DNA from: Agelaius tricolor
Taxonomy: Eukaryota; Chordata; Aves; Passeriformes; Icteridae
Reading direction: 5' to 3'
NCBI GenBank assembly: GCA_023055355.1
Contig: JALJCS010000004.1
Span: forward strand, 19,432,244-19,496,243
Length of the DNA stretch: 64,000 nt
Positions 40,901-54,000 of this stretch are shown piece after piece; position 1 is the stretch's first letter, and every line of letters begins with the position of its first letter. The translations under genes were made by a program, and so were the position numbers. The notes under the pieces are model-generated. The model had not been told where the DNA came from. It saw only the letters and a program-made list of their open reading frames with translations, and made no database searches.

Positions 40901-43900
40901 TAAAATGACAGTAAAGACAAGACACATAAAAATTATCATGATGTAATCACTTGAGGTCAGACATGCATATTGGCATTGGATCCGATCATTATGTGGGTGC
41001 TAACATGACCCAGAAAAGAGTGCTAGACTAAATATTCGCTAATGTAGCTCTGCATCTAACTTGCTAATTCTTTTGCCAGATGTTTTGCAGTAGTTTATAG
41101 AAGGCAGCCATAATTTTGACAACAGCACATAAGACAAATGCATGCAAGTACAGATTTATCACTGTGGGGTTGGTGGGCAGGGGTGCTTCAGTGAGATTAG
41201 CTCCAGCTAATACAACACTTCCATATATCAGAGGGTGTATCATGATGATGCGATTCCTTTACCTACATCAGGAATTGTGTTTCTCTCCCACAAATGTTTG
41301 TGGCTTTATTCTTGTGAGCAGAATCTGTTCCACTGAATAGATTTCATCTATTACAAATATACACATAAACAGAGAAAAGACCAAGGAAGAGATTTTATAT
41401 CACTAGATAAACAGCAGCACAATTTACTAAGAAAAGAAAGCATTTTTGTCTTGTCAATTTTTATGTGTAGAAATGAAGGGCAGTTTTCTAAATGATGAAC
41501 TGCCACAGCCCCCTGGAAATCTTCCTGTGTCCCTGTAAACACAGGAAGATTTAACAGAGAAAACTGTAGATTTTCACTTAAAAAGGAAATTTATATCTGT
41601 TCCCAGAGCAACCATTGTGCACCAGTGGAAATTAATTAAGCCAAGCCAAGTTCCGCCATAAATGTCAAACACACACTCAAACTGTAAAGTCATCCCAAAT
41701 TTGCAGATATTTTCTTGCTGCCATTGCCTGAGATAAAGTTTATTGCTCACTAGAATTCCCCAGCTATTACTTTTCATTTTTAGGCACACAAAACTACATA
41801 ATCAAAATGCACACACACTGAGTTCTCATTTCAGGATTCTATGTCTCTTGGAGACTCAGAACACTGTGGTAATCTATTAAACTTGCTCAATATATATTTT
41901 TTTTAAACCCTCAAGGTGGTTAAGGAAAACACTACTGAAAAATCACCATATTTTCAATAGTTCTGTTTCCTTCTTCAGTCATTCAGGTTTTCATATTCAA
42001 ACAAGCTGAGCACATGGATGAAGATTTTCTTCAAATATGGTCATGTCAATTCAAATTTTTTGTCCTCTATGCTTGTTCTGTTAAAGGACCAAATTTAAAT
42101 TAAGTTATTGGAAACTTTAATCTTTACTCTGCAGTGAAGGATGACCATATTGATCTGGCAGCACAGCTCAGGAGACAGGGCTTATGAGAGGAGAAGTAAG
42201 TCAGAGGGCTCATAAAAATCAGCTTTTCTGACAGAAGAAACTTTGCACTACTATACATGTGTATATCGCAATGTGAAACAAGCTGGCATCCTGTCTTGTG
42301 CCCTTCATAGCCCTCATTATCAAGAGCAATCGTGTTCCAGAAAAAACCTTCTTTTAATTTACCATTCCTGGATTAAAGAAATACCTCTTCAGAGTGTTAT
42401 AGCAATCATATCATTAACATAACTGCTCACAATATACCAGTGTTAGGTGACAGACTTTTTCTACCCTACAGTCTTCATGAATTCATATTAACAATGTTCA
42501 TGCCAAAAACACTGGTTTCTGTGGTTGAGTGACTGCCTACCACACCAATGTTACATTCCTAACCTGAAGAATACCTAGAAAATTGGGTTTTCTCAATCCA
42601 TCTATCCATTCTCAACTAACAAATGCCATCAGGCAGAGTTCGTCATAATTAATTATGTTACTCATAGCTGTTTCCTCTCACCATATAGCTTGAAGAACAA
42701 GAGTAACATTTACTATTTGCATTTAGTAATAGATTATAGAACTACAACATTCACTTTTCTTTAAATCTGTACATAAACCAAAAGGGAAAAGTGATGGCAG
42801 AAGGCCAATCCTCAAGCCAACAGTATGGTGCTCAGACTCCATCTGAGCAGATCCCACCTTTGCATTTGCTTTCTCCCACATTGATCCCACTGCCAACATA
42901 GAGCTGGAGCTCCAGCGTGCTGAAGTCCAGCATTGCTGAAGGAGAGAGAGCTTGTTTCCTTCTGGAGCTTCATGTGTAATCTAATTCCTTAAAATAACCC
43001 TTGTATTCCAGATTTCACTCATGGGGTGAGTGAAATATAGCTTGTTGTTTATCATAGGATTTTTTTGTTCTCAGAAGCAGTTCACAGGCTGTGGCTAACA
43101 CCCAGAGCCTAGAAACTTTCAAAATTGCACTTTGAGACAGCGACCTGTTCTGAATGCCTGGATGAAGATATTAAAATTTAGTTTTGCAGCTTTTCCCAAG
43201 CATATTACATCTGTAGTGCCTCTGCTCCATAAAAATGGTTTTTAGAGATGTTGACACGCAGAGTTCCAGTTCAATTCCTGCAGTTCCCCAGCTAGTATGG
43301 AGTAGAAATGAAGCCATTGTAGTGGCAGAAGTTCGGCTTCCACACACACACCTCTCACTTTGAGCACTAGCCATCTGCACTGTCACATGGAGCACATTTT
43401 AGATTGTTGGGCCAAGGCCCAGCTGGAGCCCCAGCTTGGCACAAAGGACAGGATCCCTCAAGTGTAGCAATAGTCCAGAGACAAAAGGAAGGGCTGGCCT
43501 GCTGACAGCACTACAGATTATGATATAGTGGTTTGTTTCTATTGAAATTGACACTAACATTTGGGTGTTATTACCATTGATTAAAATAACTGCTGAATCT
43601 CTCATTTTTGCCTGCTAGCCCTGCTGCCTAAAAGGCTAAGTCCAAGAAGGATGAAGCAAGGTACTGAAGAATTTTGAGGATAATCTGATAGCTCACAACA
43701 CCTGAAAAGGTGTCCTGCCTACCTCCTTCTATCTCTCAGACAGAAATTCCCTCACTCCCCCTTTTCCCACAGGACTTCTTGTTTATATGCTTCAATTCAT
43801 AACCCAGAAAACTAGCTCCAGAAAAAAAAAAATAAAGAAGACAGATAGGTTTATTTGAGGTAAACAAATTGATCCATCTCTATAAGAGGTTAAATGCCAC

Positions 43901-46900
43901 TATTGCCAATGCAAATCTCTGTGTATGCTTGACTTGGGAATTTGCTATCTAACATTGTTTCAGCTTTCATGTGTAGTTTCATCTTAAAGAAATGCCAGCA
44001 TATTTGGCTAGCTTAAAGATCAAATGCAAGATCTATGCAGGGATTTCCATTCATGGCTGCCTGGGATATGCATCTCCATCCTTGAATTAGGCTGTGGGAT
44101 CATCACTTTCTCAGGGATTCTTTCAAGGCTGCTATGAAATTCATAGTTTGTATCTTGCTATATGAAACCAGAAAGCTTTCTGGTGGCATATCCTACTGCA
44201 GGACTGTTAACAGCAGGCTAAACCACATCAAAATACTTACAAATGAAAACAGTGGGGGAAACAACTGTCAGATATTCAACCTTCAAATTGTTTCTGTTTT
44301 TACTGCTAGGATGAATCACTTCACTGGGCAAAAATTTCACTCTAGTTTCACCTGACAGCACCAAACAAGACTGGAGAGCCAGGTCAAATATGCCATTAAA
44401 CTCAAGCAATTGTATTTTGTCTATGGTAAAGACAGATTTTTCAAGTAATTTTGCAAGCAAAATGTAGCTTAAGTGCACTAAGATTGTATCCCCACATGGA
44501 CCCATAAAAAGACACCACAAGACTTGTAAGTTTTATGCAGACAGAAAGAGACCATTCTTAAACTGAAATGTTGAAACAACTTCCTGAATGGTTGACAAGA
44601 CAGATACCAGACAGTATATGGAAGAGAAGTGTACTCAGCCAGAAATTGGGGCACAATTCTACTAATTCAAAAATTAATTTTTTTCAAAAAAAACTTTCTG
44701 TCTCTCTGCAGGACCTGTGGTGCTTAAAAGCATCATCTTATAAAATTTCAAAATAAATAATTCTGCAAAATTTCTTTTCCCTCAATACTTAGTTTTTCTT
44801 CAATAAAATACTAAAATCTTTTACTTGAAATAGAAGAAGAAGCAAAAAAGTCTCAGTCTTCCAGTATCTTGGTGTTAGTGTTGATTTATTTGCCAAAGAA
44901 CCTTTCCCTCAGAGGAGGATGACTGGGATCTTCTTAATCACTTTCCATGTGTACTGACAAATTCTCTTTTTTATTTTTTTTTCCTCTACACAAAAGACAT
45001 GAACCACGTTCATTTTCATTACAAAATCTTCATAAAATCATATTGTATCTTGTCAATGACTAACCATTAGACTCAAAGGAGGGAAAAGCTACATAATGCT
45101 CTGAGACTTGTTTTATTCTATGAATTTGTGTTGGTCTGTGACAGTGAGTTACATCTTTGTATGACGTCTGCATAAGGCTCCCTTTCCAAGCGAGAGTTGT
45201 AGATGTTTCTTTCAATTGGTAATATTGATCCCATCCCATTTGTAGTAAACTTCATCCATATGTTGTCAGAGAGATGTGGGATGATTGCTCTACTTCTCTG
45301 TCTAAATGGTAATAGGGTGAGAGCACTGAAGGCAGTATCATATCAGTGGCTACATTACTTATGGTTTATTTCCATAAGGGAAGGGAAGAACAATTTAAAT
45401 ATAGGAACTGAAATCTATTTACACATTCCATAGTCAATTTAATCTGTTATAAATCAGCTCGGCTACAGAAAGGGGCTGCTTGTCACACAGCCTCCCTGCC
45501 TTCTGCTTCTGGCAAATCACACCAGGGAACAAATCCAGCAGAACAGTGGGTTGGTTTTTTTTTTTTTTCCCAAAGCTGAGTTTTCATTCAGATAAACTCT
45601 CTACTTCAGCTCATTCATGGCTGAGCAAACAGCAATGCTGGCATAAGGGAGGGAGGCAGTACAAACAACCCATGGTGTAAGACAAAGTGGGACTCACCCT
45701 TTTAGCAGCAGCAGCCATTTATCCTACCTAAGTTTATCATGGACCTGTAGCACTAGTTAAGTGGTGCCAGTCACAATATGGATTATCTAACTTTCCTGCA
45801 TATTACTTTCTCAAGTCAATTAGTGGCCAATTCCAACTAAGCCAATGTAAGCCAGCCGTTCTGTTTGGGTAATTTATACTGCTCATTCACACGGTGCATG
45901 CATACACAGAAATGCAGAGGCAACAACAGTAACATCTACATGATCCTATAGGAAATTCCTGACAGTAATAAGAGCCAGTCTGACCAGCCTCTGTTGAGAA
46001 AGTTCTGTGATACTGTAAAAATCATTCGGCTAAACTGTGTCAAAGTCTTACCTAGCCTTTAGAAAGAAAAAAACACTTGGGTAGATGTCAAAAGCCTTAG
46101 TAGCAAGCCAAAGAGCATAAAAAAAAGAAACAACTCTCAGGCTGGCTAGTATTAGGTCTTTCTCTCCACTCTGATCAAAATATAATGAGTTAAACACACT
46201 CTGAGACATCCCAATCTAGATTGCCCACGGTCTGCCCTTTCCTCAGAGAAATGTAAGTCACCCTGACTGAGAGTTTTCCTTCACAGAAGTCTATAATTCC
46301 AATATTTGAATAAATGTTCACGGAGGCTCAGTGTTTTTTTGTTATTTTCCATTATATTCCACATAGCTGATTTAACATGGCCCAGTGTGGTTAGAGATCT
46401 AGTGCTAACCCAAAGCTGGAATTTTGGAATCCAAAGATTTCTAGTCAGCAGATATTTTGGCTGCACTGACCAGAGCTGAGCAGACTCTGAGCAGGTTTTC
46501 AAAGTACTACCAGGAACATTCACATTTTCTTCATTCTTGCTTCTGACTGCTCCAATGTTACTTCCAGTCTTTAGTCATTTATTTATCCTGAAGTTTACAG
46601 AAATACAGAATATCTACAGAGCAATACAGTCAGAATGAAACACTAATACCAAAACCCAGCATTTACTATCCACACTCCAGCTCTCTGTGTAGTGGTTCAC
46701 TCGCATTTTGGGAGAGTGCCAGAAGAAGCAGGCCACTGACCTACAGTTCCTGGCTTGAGTACAAGAGGAATTTTGGGCATCAATAAAGTAGCACCACATT
46801 TTCCTATCACACTTAGCCACAGAGGCTACCTGATCTGTTGTCAGAACTAACTGTGCTGAACACCCCTAATTAATGGTTACCCATCTCCTGTGTATGCAGG

Positions 46901-48470
46901 GCTTGATTGAAATGCTCAGGAGCAGCAGCACTTTGGTTGGCTCCACTCTTATCTTGAAGCTGATAAAAGGAGTGCGTCTATCCTTACTGCCGCTCCTCAC
47001 AAATCCCTGGGCAGAAGCAATCGCTCTCTGGCAGATTCTGTCAACAACAAACAGCAGCACTTTCCTGCAGTGTCACACCATTCTCACCTCTGGTGCAGTC
47101 AGGCAACAGCAGCATCTGAGCAGTTTTCTCTGACCCCATTCCTCTGCCTGCCTTGATGGTGAGGCTGTGGGGAGAAGGAAGAAACAAGGTATCAAAAGCA
47201 AGAAATGTTTAGACTGCTTTACAGTTCTAGGTTGTTGGCTCTTGCAGTTACAGGAATGGCTTCTGATCTTAAGCAAATAGCACAGGGTGGAAAAATTGAT
47301 CAATATTTCTTCACTGGCAGCTGCATTTTGAATGTTACCACTAATATAGGGCTGGGAATTTGGTACCTAAAAATCTCTCAAAGAGAACTACATTGACACT
47401 GCATTTTAGTGAAAAAAACCACTATGTGATGTTCCTCTATTTACATATCTCTGTTTATGTTTCTTCTGTCTTCCATCTGTGGAATGGGGAAACAAGAATT
47501 TAAATAGTAAGTGACAGCATTTATGTATCTGAATATTGTAACTTAAAGTGATACTCTCAGTTAGCCCTAACTGAAAATAATATTTTTTTCCTAATGCACT
47601 AGCAAATAAACCCTAGAATAACCGTAACTACAGCTCTTCTTTTTAAAGTCAAAATACTAGCCCCTTTATACAGTTAGAGAACTCAAATGAAAACAAGAGT
47701 TGTTCAAATTGTATTTCCCAAAAGTAAACATTTTCAAGTGCGGATAATACATACATGTTTTCTGAATACATGCAAAAATGACATCTCTTTTATATGTGTG
47801 AAACATTTTATAGTCCTAATTCAGAACAGTATCTGTTGTTATGACAGTACTTTAAAATATGATGTGTTTCAAGCAAGCATCTAAACTTTTACATGTTTAG
47901 AAGTTCTTGTCAATCACAGCAGGCAGGGGCAGGCAGCATAATGGTGAGAGTAATCTGTCTCTTCAAAGCTGCTGCTATTTAAGACAGGAAAACAAAAATC
48001 CCTTCTTGAATTAACATGTTGTGATTTTATCATAACATGCTTTCTGTGAAACATCTTACCCACAAATGTTTGGATAAAACATTCTGATGCTGATTTAGCT
48101 GAATTGCACACAAATGTACATCACAGACTCTCAATTCTAAAAGGCATGGTGCTTCGATACAAGTCTGGAACAAGAATATAGCTTCATCTAAATCTGTTTA
48201 AGTTAGTAACATAAAGCACACCATGAAACAAGATGCCATGAAGCCAAAGGGTTAGCCTGTATCTACAAGAAAATGGTTGAGCTTAGAAAAATTGGAGCCA
48301 ATTATTGCAGCAGCACAGGGAATGCCTTATCCCCTAAGACAGGTGTAGCCCTGCAGAGCACTCCCTGCAGGCATTCCCTGAGGAAAGAGCCATTTTAAGT
48401 CTTCAGCAATGCTCTTCTGTCCTCTTGTTGAAGACCAGCGTACCCCCAGGAGACAGGAAAGAGCATGTGA
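31991..48470. other. Intergenic, no gene seen
   Basis: This is 16.5 kb of mostly AT-rich sequence. It holds a T/G-rich tract (32450-32525), two small perfect hairpins (35582-35605 and 41517-41552) and AT-rich near-palindromic sequence at 39900-39935. None of the frames present (up to 126 codons at 36940-37320) resembles a known protein or has splice-site support. Confidence 0.55.
41517..41552. repeat. Perfect 14-bp inverted repeat
   Basis: AAATCTTCCTGTGT at 41517-41530 is mirrored exactly by ACACAGGAAGATTT at 41539-41552 around an 8-nt spacer. No transcript context is visible. Confidence 0.9.
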
Positions 48471-49535
48471 TCATAGAATCATAGAATGTGCTGGGGCTGG
48501 AAGGGACCCCCAAAGATCAGTAAGTTCCAAAGTCCCTGTTATAGTCAAGGATACCCTCCACTAGACCAGTTTGCTAAGGGCATCATCCAGCCTATCCTTG
48601 AGCACCACCAGGGATAGGTAATCCACAACTTCTTTGGGCAATCTGCACCAGGGCCTCCACACCTTCACAGTAAAGAATATATTCCTAATAGCTAATCTAA
48701 ACCTGCCCCTTTCGAGTTTAAAACCATTATCCTTTGTCCTGTCACTATCTCACCATATAAAAAGGTCCTCACTCTCCTTTTTTCAAGTTCCCTTAAGGTA
48801 CTGGAAGATCATAATGAGGGCTTTTCAGAGCCTTCTCCAGGCAGAACTGCCCCAAATCTCTCCACCTCTCTTCATAGGAGAGGTGCTCAATCCTTTGGGA
48901 CACCTCGTGGCTTCCTCTGGACCTACTCTAACAGGTCCATATCCCTCCTGCGCTGGGGACCCCAGAGTTGGATGCAGTGTTCCAGGTGGGGTCTCAGCAG
49001 GGCAGAGTAGAGGAGCAGAATCCCCTCCCTCAACCTGTAGTACACACATTTGATGCAGCCCAGGACGTTTTTGGCTTTCTGGTATGCAAGCACTTGATGT
49101 TGGATCATATCCAGCTTTTATCTTCTAGAATATCCAACAAGTATGCTCTCAGTAAGTTCTTCTCCTCATTTGTTCTCAGGTCTGGGATTGCCCCAGCTCA
49201 TGTGCAGCACCTTGCAGTTGGACTTGTTGAACTTCATGGGCCCAACTCTCAAGCTTGTCCAGGTCCCTTTGGATGGCATCCCACCCTTCTGTTGTGTCAA
49301 CTGCACTGCTCAGATTTGTGTCATTTGCAAACTTGCTGAGATTGCACTCGATCCCACTGTCTGTGTCATTGAGGAAAACATTGCAGAGCAGTGTTCTCAA
49401 AACAGAGCCTGAGGACATCACTCATCACCAGCCTCCACCTCAACACAGAGGCACTGACCACAACTTCCTGGCTACAGCCAGCCAGCCAGCCAACTCTTCA
49501 TCCATCGAACTGTCCATCCATCAAATCCAGGCGTC
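48471..49535 (-). mobile_element. CR1 LINE retrotransposon, 5'-truncated, decayed
   Basis: The plus strand begins with TCATAGAATCATAGAAT, the reverse complement of the CR1 tail repeats, followed by GGGGCTGGAAGGGACCC, so the element runs on the minus strand with its 3' end at 48471. Moving toward 49535 the minus-strand translation gives [42 protein letters not shown], a catalytic-box remnant FANDTNL (expected FADD) and FDGWTVRWMKSW near 49480-49530. Stops and frame changes are frequent and one catalytic Asp is Asn, so it is dead. A CAGC tetramer expansion (49471-49490) sits inside it. Its 5' truncation is about 1.5 kb upstream of the CFC1 start. Confidence 0.94.
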
Positions 49536-50710
49536 TCCAATTTGGAGATAAAGAGCTTCTGAATAGCTTGTAGCTCTTGATTGCAGTGTTCCAGTTGTAT
49601 TACTTTCCCCAGTGTTTCCATGATAGCAATTACAGCACAGTTTTCTAATTTCACAATAGTTTCCAACTTCTCTTGCTTGTTACCCATGCAGTGTACAGCT
49701 GTGTAAGAGAGCATGTCTTAAAACACTCTCCATCTGCTTTAGTGCCTCTTTAATGCCAAGAGGGTTAACTTTAATTAGGGCAGCTATCTTTGTAAATTAA
49801 GCCAGTCTTTGTACCAAATTGGATGAGAAGTTATCACAGCTTCCAAACCATTCATTCAGATGGGGCAAATCTGACAAGTGACAGCCACAGGGACTTGCAA
49901 ACAAGGGATGATGTCTTTAGTCAGTGCAGCCATTTCTTCAGTGAGGTCTGACCCATACTTCTGATGTGATCTTGGATCTAGCCAAGGTGAAACTTGTACT
50001 ACCTTGGTTTGCAGTGACACAGTGAAAACATCCCTCTTCTAATGCCCCTCCAAAACAAAACAAGTTGTATTGCTTCAGTTTCCTGCCACAACTTAAGCAA
50101 AGGCCATGTGCACTTGGTAGTACAAAATGTGGAAATGTGATGAGAAAAACCTGCCCAGAGCTGTTTTCTTAGCACTCCCAGCTGCAGGTATTTTGCTCAC
50201 TATACTGAGCCATGGCAAAGCCATGTGAGTGGTTCTAGCCCATTTCAGTACACACAGTAAATTATATCTAGGTATCTGCTGCTACTGCATAAACTCAGAG
50301 TAGGAATACCCACTAACGGGCCTGATTTTACTAACAGTAAAAATTTTCAGAAAATGTTTCAAACGGTTATTAACAGCTCTGGTGAGACAATAATCCTCCC
50401 TCAAGGACCTAATACTGCTTTTTCTAGTATATTAGTAGAAATCTCAAAAGCAGGTTTTAAGGATCTCTGCTGCAAAGTAGTACAATCTTATAAAGCAGAT
50501 CCCTGGTGGAAAACCCTGGCAGAGACAAGGCATGTAGGTAGAGCTGAGGCTTTTTAACCTTCCTCATATATACCTACTCCCGTTTATGATATACCTGTTG
50601 CAGTTCTGGTTAATGTTTATTTGATTGTTTGTTTTTCCTATGCACTATATAGTGGTACAAAGTTTTCTGTCTTGAGAAATACACTGGGCCTGAGATCTTC
50701 CAGCCTTGGG
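49536..50710. other. Unattributed sequence between CR1 and the CFC1 promoter
   Basis: I cannot name this block. The minus strand near 49540-49714 stays open and flows into the CR1 frame. The plus strand has a 67-codon frame at 50354-50557. Neither resembles a family with confidence; a worn endogenous-retrovirus segment is possible but unproven. Confidence 0.4.
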
Positions 50711-51056
50711 CTTTTGGCTGTGCTCCTGGGCTCTTAATCTCCCGCCAGCAGTAGGTGTCCCCCGCTCGCTCCACCCTTCAGCAGCGCATGTAAATCGGGG
50801 GCTGGCCAGGGAGTCCCAGCCCCGAGGGATGTTCCCGGCGCCCGGGCAGGGCTCAGCCAGCGGTACGGCTGGAGATTAAGCCTCACTGCAAGCTGGACAG
50901 CGGGAGGGAAATTTCGCCAGTCCCGCTTTCCCTGTCCATCGGTGCCGGCGGTGTGAGGACCGCTGCATGCAACAGCCTGAAGGAGAGGGCTCTGGTCATC
51001 TTCCTTCTGCTCAAGCTCTCCCGGAGGACCTCACGGCTACTTCTGGCTGCAGGAAA
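50711..51056 (+). promoter_or_regulatory. CFC1: CpG-rich probable promoter and 5' UTR of CFC1
   Basis: This is the most CpG-dense stretch of the window (roughly 20 CpGs in about 340 bp, against a strongly CpG-poor background). It lies immediately upstream of the first coding exon. No clear TATA box is visible, so the transcription start is not fixed. CTTAATCTCC (50733-50742) and its exact reverse complement GGAGATTAAG (50871-50880) flank the core; each contains a GATTA/TAATC word of the type bound by OTX/PITX/GSC-class homeodomains (inference). The reading frame is open upstream of the chosen ATG, with another ATG at 50967. Confidence 0.7.
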
Positions 51057-54000
51057 ATGTACTGGGGAAATCATGTTAGGTAAGTTTGCTTGAGATGCTG
51101 GGGGCCCTCTCTAGCCAGGGATGCTCATTCCTTTTAAAAGTTCACACACTCACCATTCGTTTTGTGTTTGTGTCTTATTGGCACAAATTTACTTATCTTT
51201 TGATTTTTTTTTTCCTTCTTTTATTTTTTTACAGAATTCTTTTCACTGTGACTCTGGTCTGGCAGGCAGTTCATTTAGAAAAAAGTAAGTGAACTTCACA
51301 TTTCTCCCCGCTATGCTGTGTTTTTCTTCTACATTTACATGTTTTTCTTACATTTTTCTTCTGCATTTCTTCATCCCAAACTATCTTTCCCTTACGTATT
51401 TGCACTTCTTGCCTAGGCCCTGTAAAAGAAGAATGGAAAGAAGTTGTGAAAGGTCTCAATGCTACAGCACAAAAGCAGCAGCCCAAGTACGAAGGGACAT
51501 TTACAAATGCGCTCAGTGATATGAATCAGAGTTACGAAAGTAGAAAGCAACAGAGTTCCAGGTCTTTAGTACCTTTCACTGGAATTACAGAGAGTAAGTA
51601 ACATTATTTTTGTAAACAATGACATAAAATTACTTTAAAAAATTTTAATATAGGATTGCTTTAACTGTTGTCCTGGAAGATTCCAGCCTGTTGGTTTTCT
51701 GTGACCACCCACTTCAATTATACCCATGGCCACTTAGTAAGTGGTGGTAAAAATTTAAGGTAGAACTGAAGATCTCTCACTTGAAAAATTGTTAAGGAAA
51801 AACAAGGAAGAATACTAAGAATGAAGAAGTGCTTGGCACTTCGTGTTTAGAAGAACATCTGTAAAATTTTGTAACATTCTGTTCATTTTTTAGAATTCAC
51901 GATATTTAATGGCCATAAAAATGTTAATTTTATAAAAAAGGTTTGAGCTGCCTGAAAGCAACAGTACTAAGAAGAAAAAAAGAATGTATTCTGTTTCCTC
52001 CCATATATAAAGTTTTAGATTGGTGCTCAACCCCAGGACTCTGAGAAAGGCTTAAGGGAGCATTTCCTCCACCTCAAAACCAATTAACTTCCCAGTTTTT
52101 ATTCAAAAATAAGTATCACTTCCCAATAAAAATGCCTCATATCTTAGTGTGATTGAAACCTGCATCTGTCAAAGTGAAATATTTCTCTTGAACACATCCT
52201 GCTGCTACAGGATTTGCCAGGCGTTGCTTCTTCACCGTCCTGTAATCCCTAGTAGCTTGTTTCTAATCCTTAACTAAACAAACTGGGTTTAGTTGAACAA
52301 ACACTCCTAACAGGCATATAATTTTATTGTCTCTAAAGACAATAAAACTAGATATCCTTAAGAGACTTTGGGAACTGGAGAGACCTGAGAGAACAAGTGA
52401 GGAAAAGGTGAGGTTCAGAGCCCCTGAGATGCTTGTTAACCTCTGTAATATTGTCTTGCAGGTAAAAAACTGAACAGACGCTGCTGCCAGAATGGAGGGA
52501 CTTGTATCCTGGGGACCTTCTGTGCCTGCCTGAAGCACTTCACCGGCAGATACTGTGAATATGACGAGAGGCTAGGGTAAAAAAAAAAAAACAAACAGTC
52601 CAAAATCAGAGGAGATGAGTGTGGTGCTCTGAAGGGTTGTTTTCCAGGGATGTACCAAATGTCTCCTTTGTCGTTAGCAGAAACTGCGGCAGCATTCCCC
52701 ACGGCGTCTGGGTGCTGAAGGACTGCTGGCTTTGTCGGTGTGGCTATGGTACACTGCACTGTCTCTCAGAAATAAGGCAGAGTAACTGCGGTAAGAAATG
52801 GCATTAAATCAAACATTTTTAACTCCTGGTTGACAGAATTGCCTTCTGCAGTGGTGGGGTACTTGGAGGATACAGTATGTGCACTAGTTGGACTTCTACA
52901 GTGCGTTGCTCTGCTTTAGAGAAAGAATTAGTGAGACAGTAAAAAGCACTGCTCTTTGACTATATAGTACAGCACAAAAGACACTTTCAGATATTCATAA
53001 TTCTGTACAGTAGGAAACTTCCCACCGTTCTAATTGAAGATTACAGAGGTTAAACACTTCTCTGTTCTGCAAAATCTGTACGTCTATGACTTCCAGTTAA
53101 CCAGGACAATTTGTACAACTAGACTAAATCCAAGTACAAAACATGTTTCTAAGGCAAAGAGAAAAAACAGTAGTGTATACTGGTGTAGAGGAAGTAGAAA
53201 CTGGGATTTCACTAGAGAAAAAAGTTGTGTCTACTAAATACACAGAATCATCAATCATCATGCTTAAATGACTCAAAACTAATCTGAATATTTTTTTCTG
53301 TATCTCAATCTTCTGAATATTCTTGTATGAGTTTTAAGTCTGAACTCACACCTCACTAAAAAATGTGTAACCATTATTCTGGGCAGTGTAAAGTAGTGCC
53401 ACCTAGTCTCCTAAAAAGCATTCTATCATTTTAAGTGAAGTCTTGCTACATCAGCCTGTGAAATTCCCTGAATAAATGGTTGAATATTTTTAAAAACAGT
53501 CTATCAACTAGCATAAGGATTTAAAGAATTGCTATACTGGTATTATTTTCCATGGAGAACTGACTGATCCAGACTGTTCTCAATACTCTTGAGATCACTT
53601 ATAAGGATTTAATAATATTTTCTCTTCTGTGGAAAATCAATGCTAAATATTCTTGCCCTTTCCACCCATAATATCTCAATCATATCTTGCACTTTCCTTC
53701 AGTTGTGCCAACATCACTCCTTAGCAGGGTAAGAAAACAACAGACCTAAAGGGTTTCAAGACTCATTTGCACCCCAAGCAGTCTCTTGTTTCCTGACCAG
53801 ATTCCTACCTGAGTATCAATGCCTTGAAGCTGGGACTTCTGAGTTGTAGCACCAACTCAGATGTAAATCAAAACACTAAAAAGGTGACATTCCTACCTTT
53901 GTAACCCTAGACAGAAAAAAAAAAAAAAAAAAAAAAAAGAAAACAAAACCACCAGAACAGCTTTTTCCTTGAAGTCTTCTGTATTGAGCAGTTATATGTA

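Noticed and set aside
51086..51292. Reading straight through intron 1 of CFC1 as a single-exon protein
   Set aside because: The frame is open by chance; a GT donor at 51080 and a strong polypyrimidine AG acceptor at 51234 join the signal-peptide exons in the correct phase.
52263..52759. Minus-strand frames of 91 and 107 codons across CFC1 exons 4 and 5
   Set aside because: They are antisense shadows of the EGF and CFC exons.
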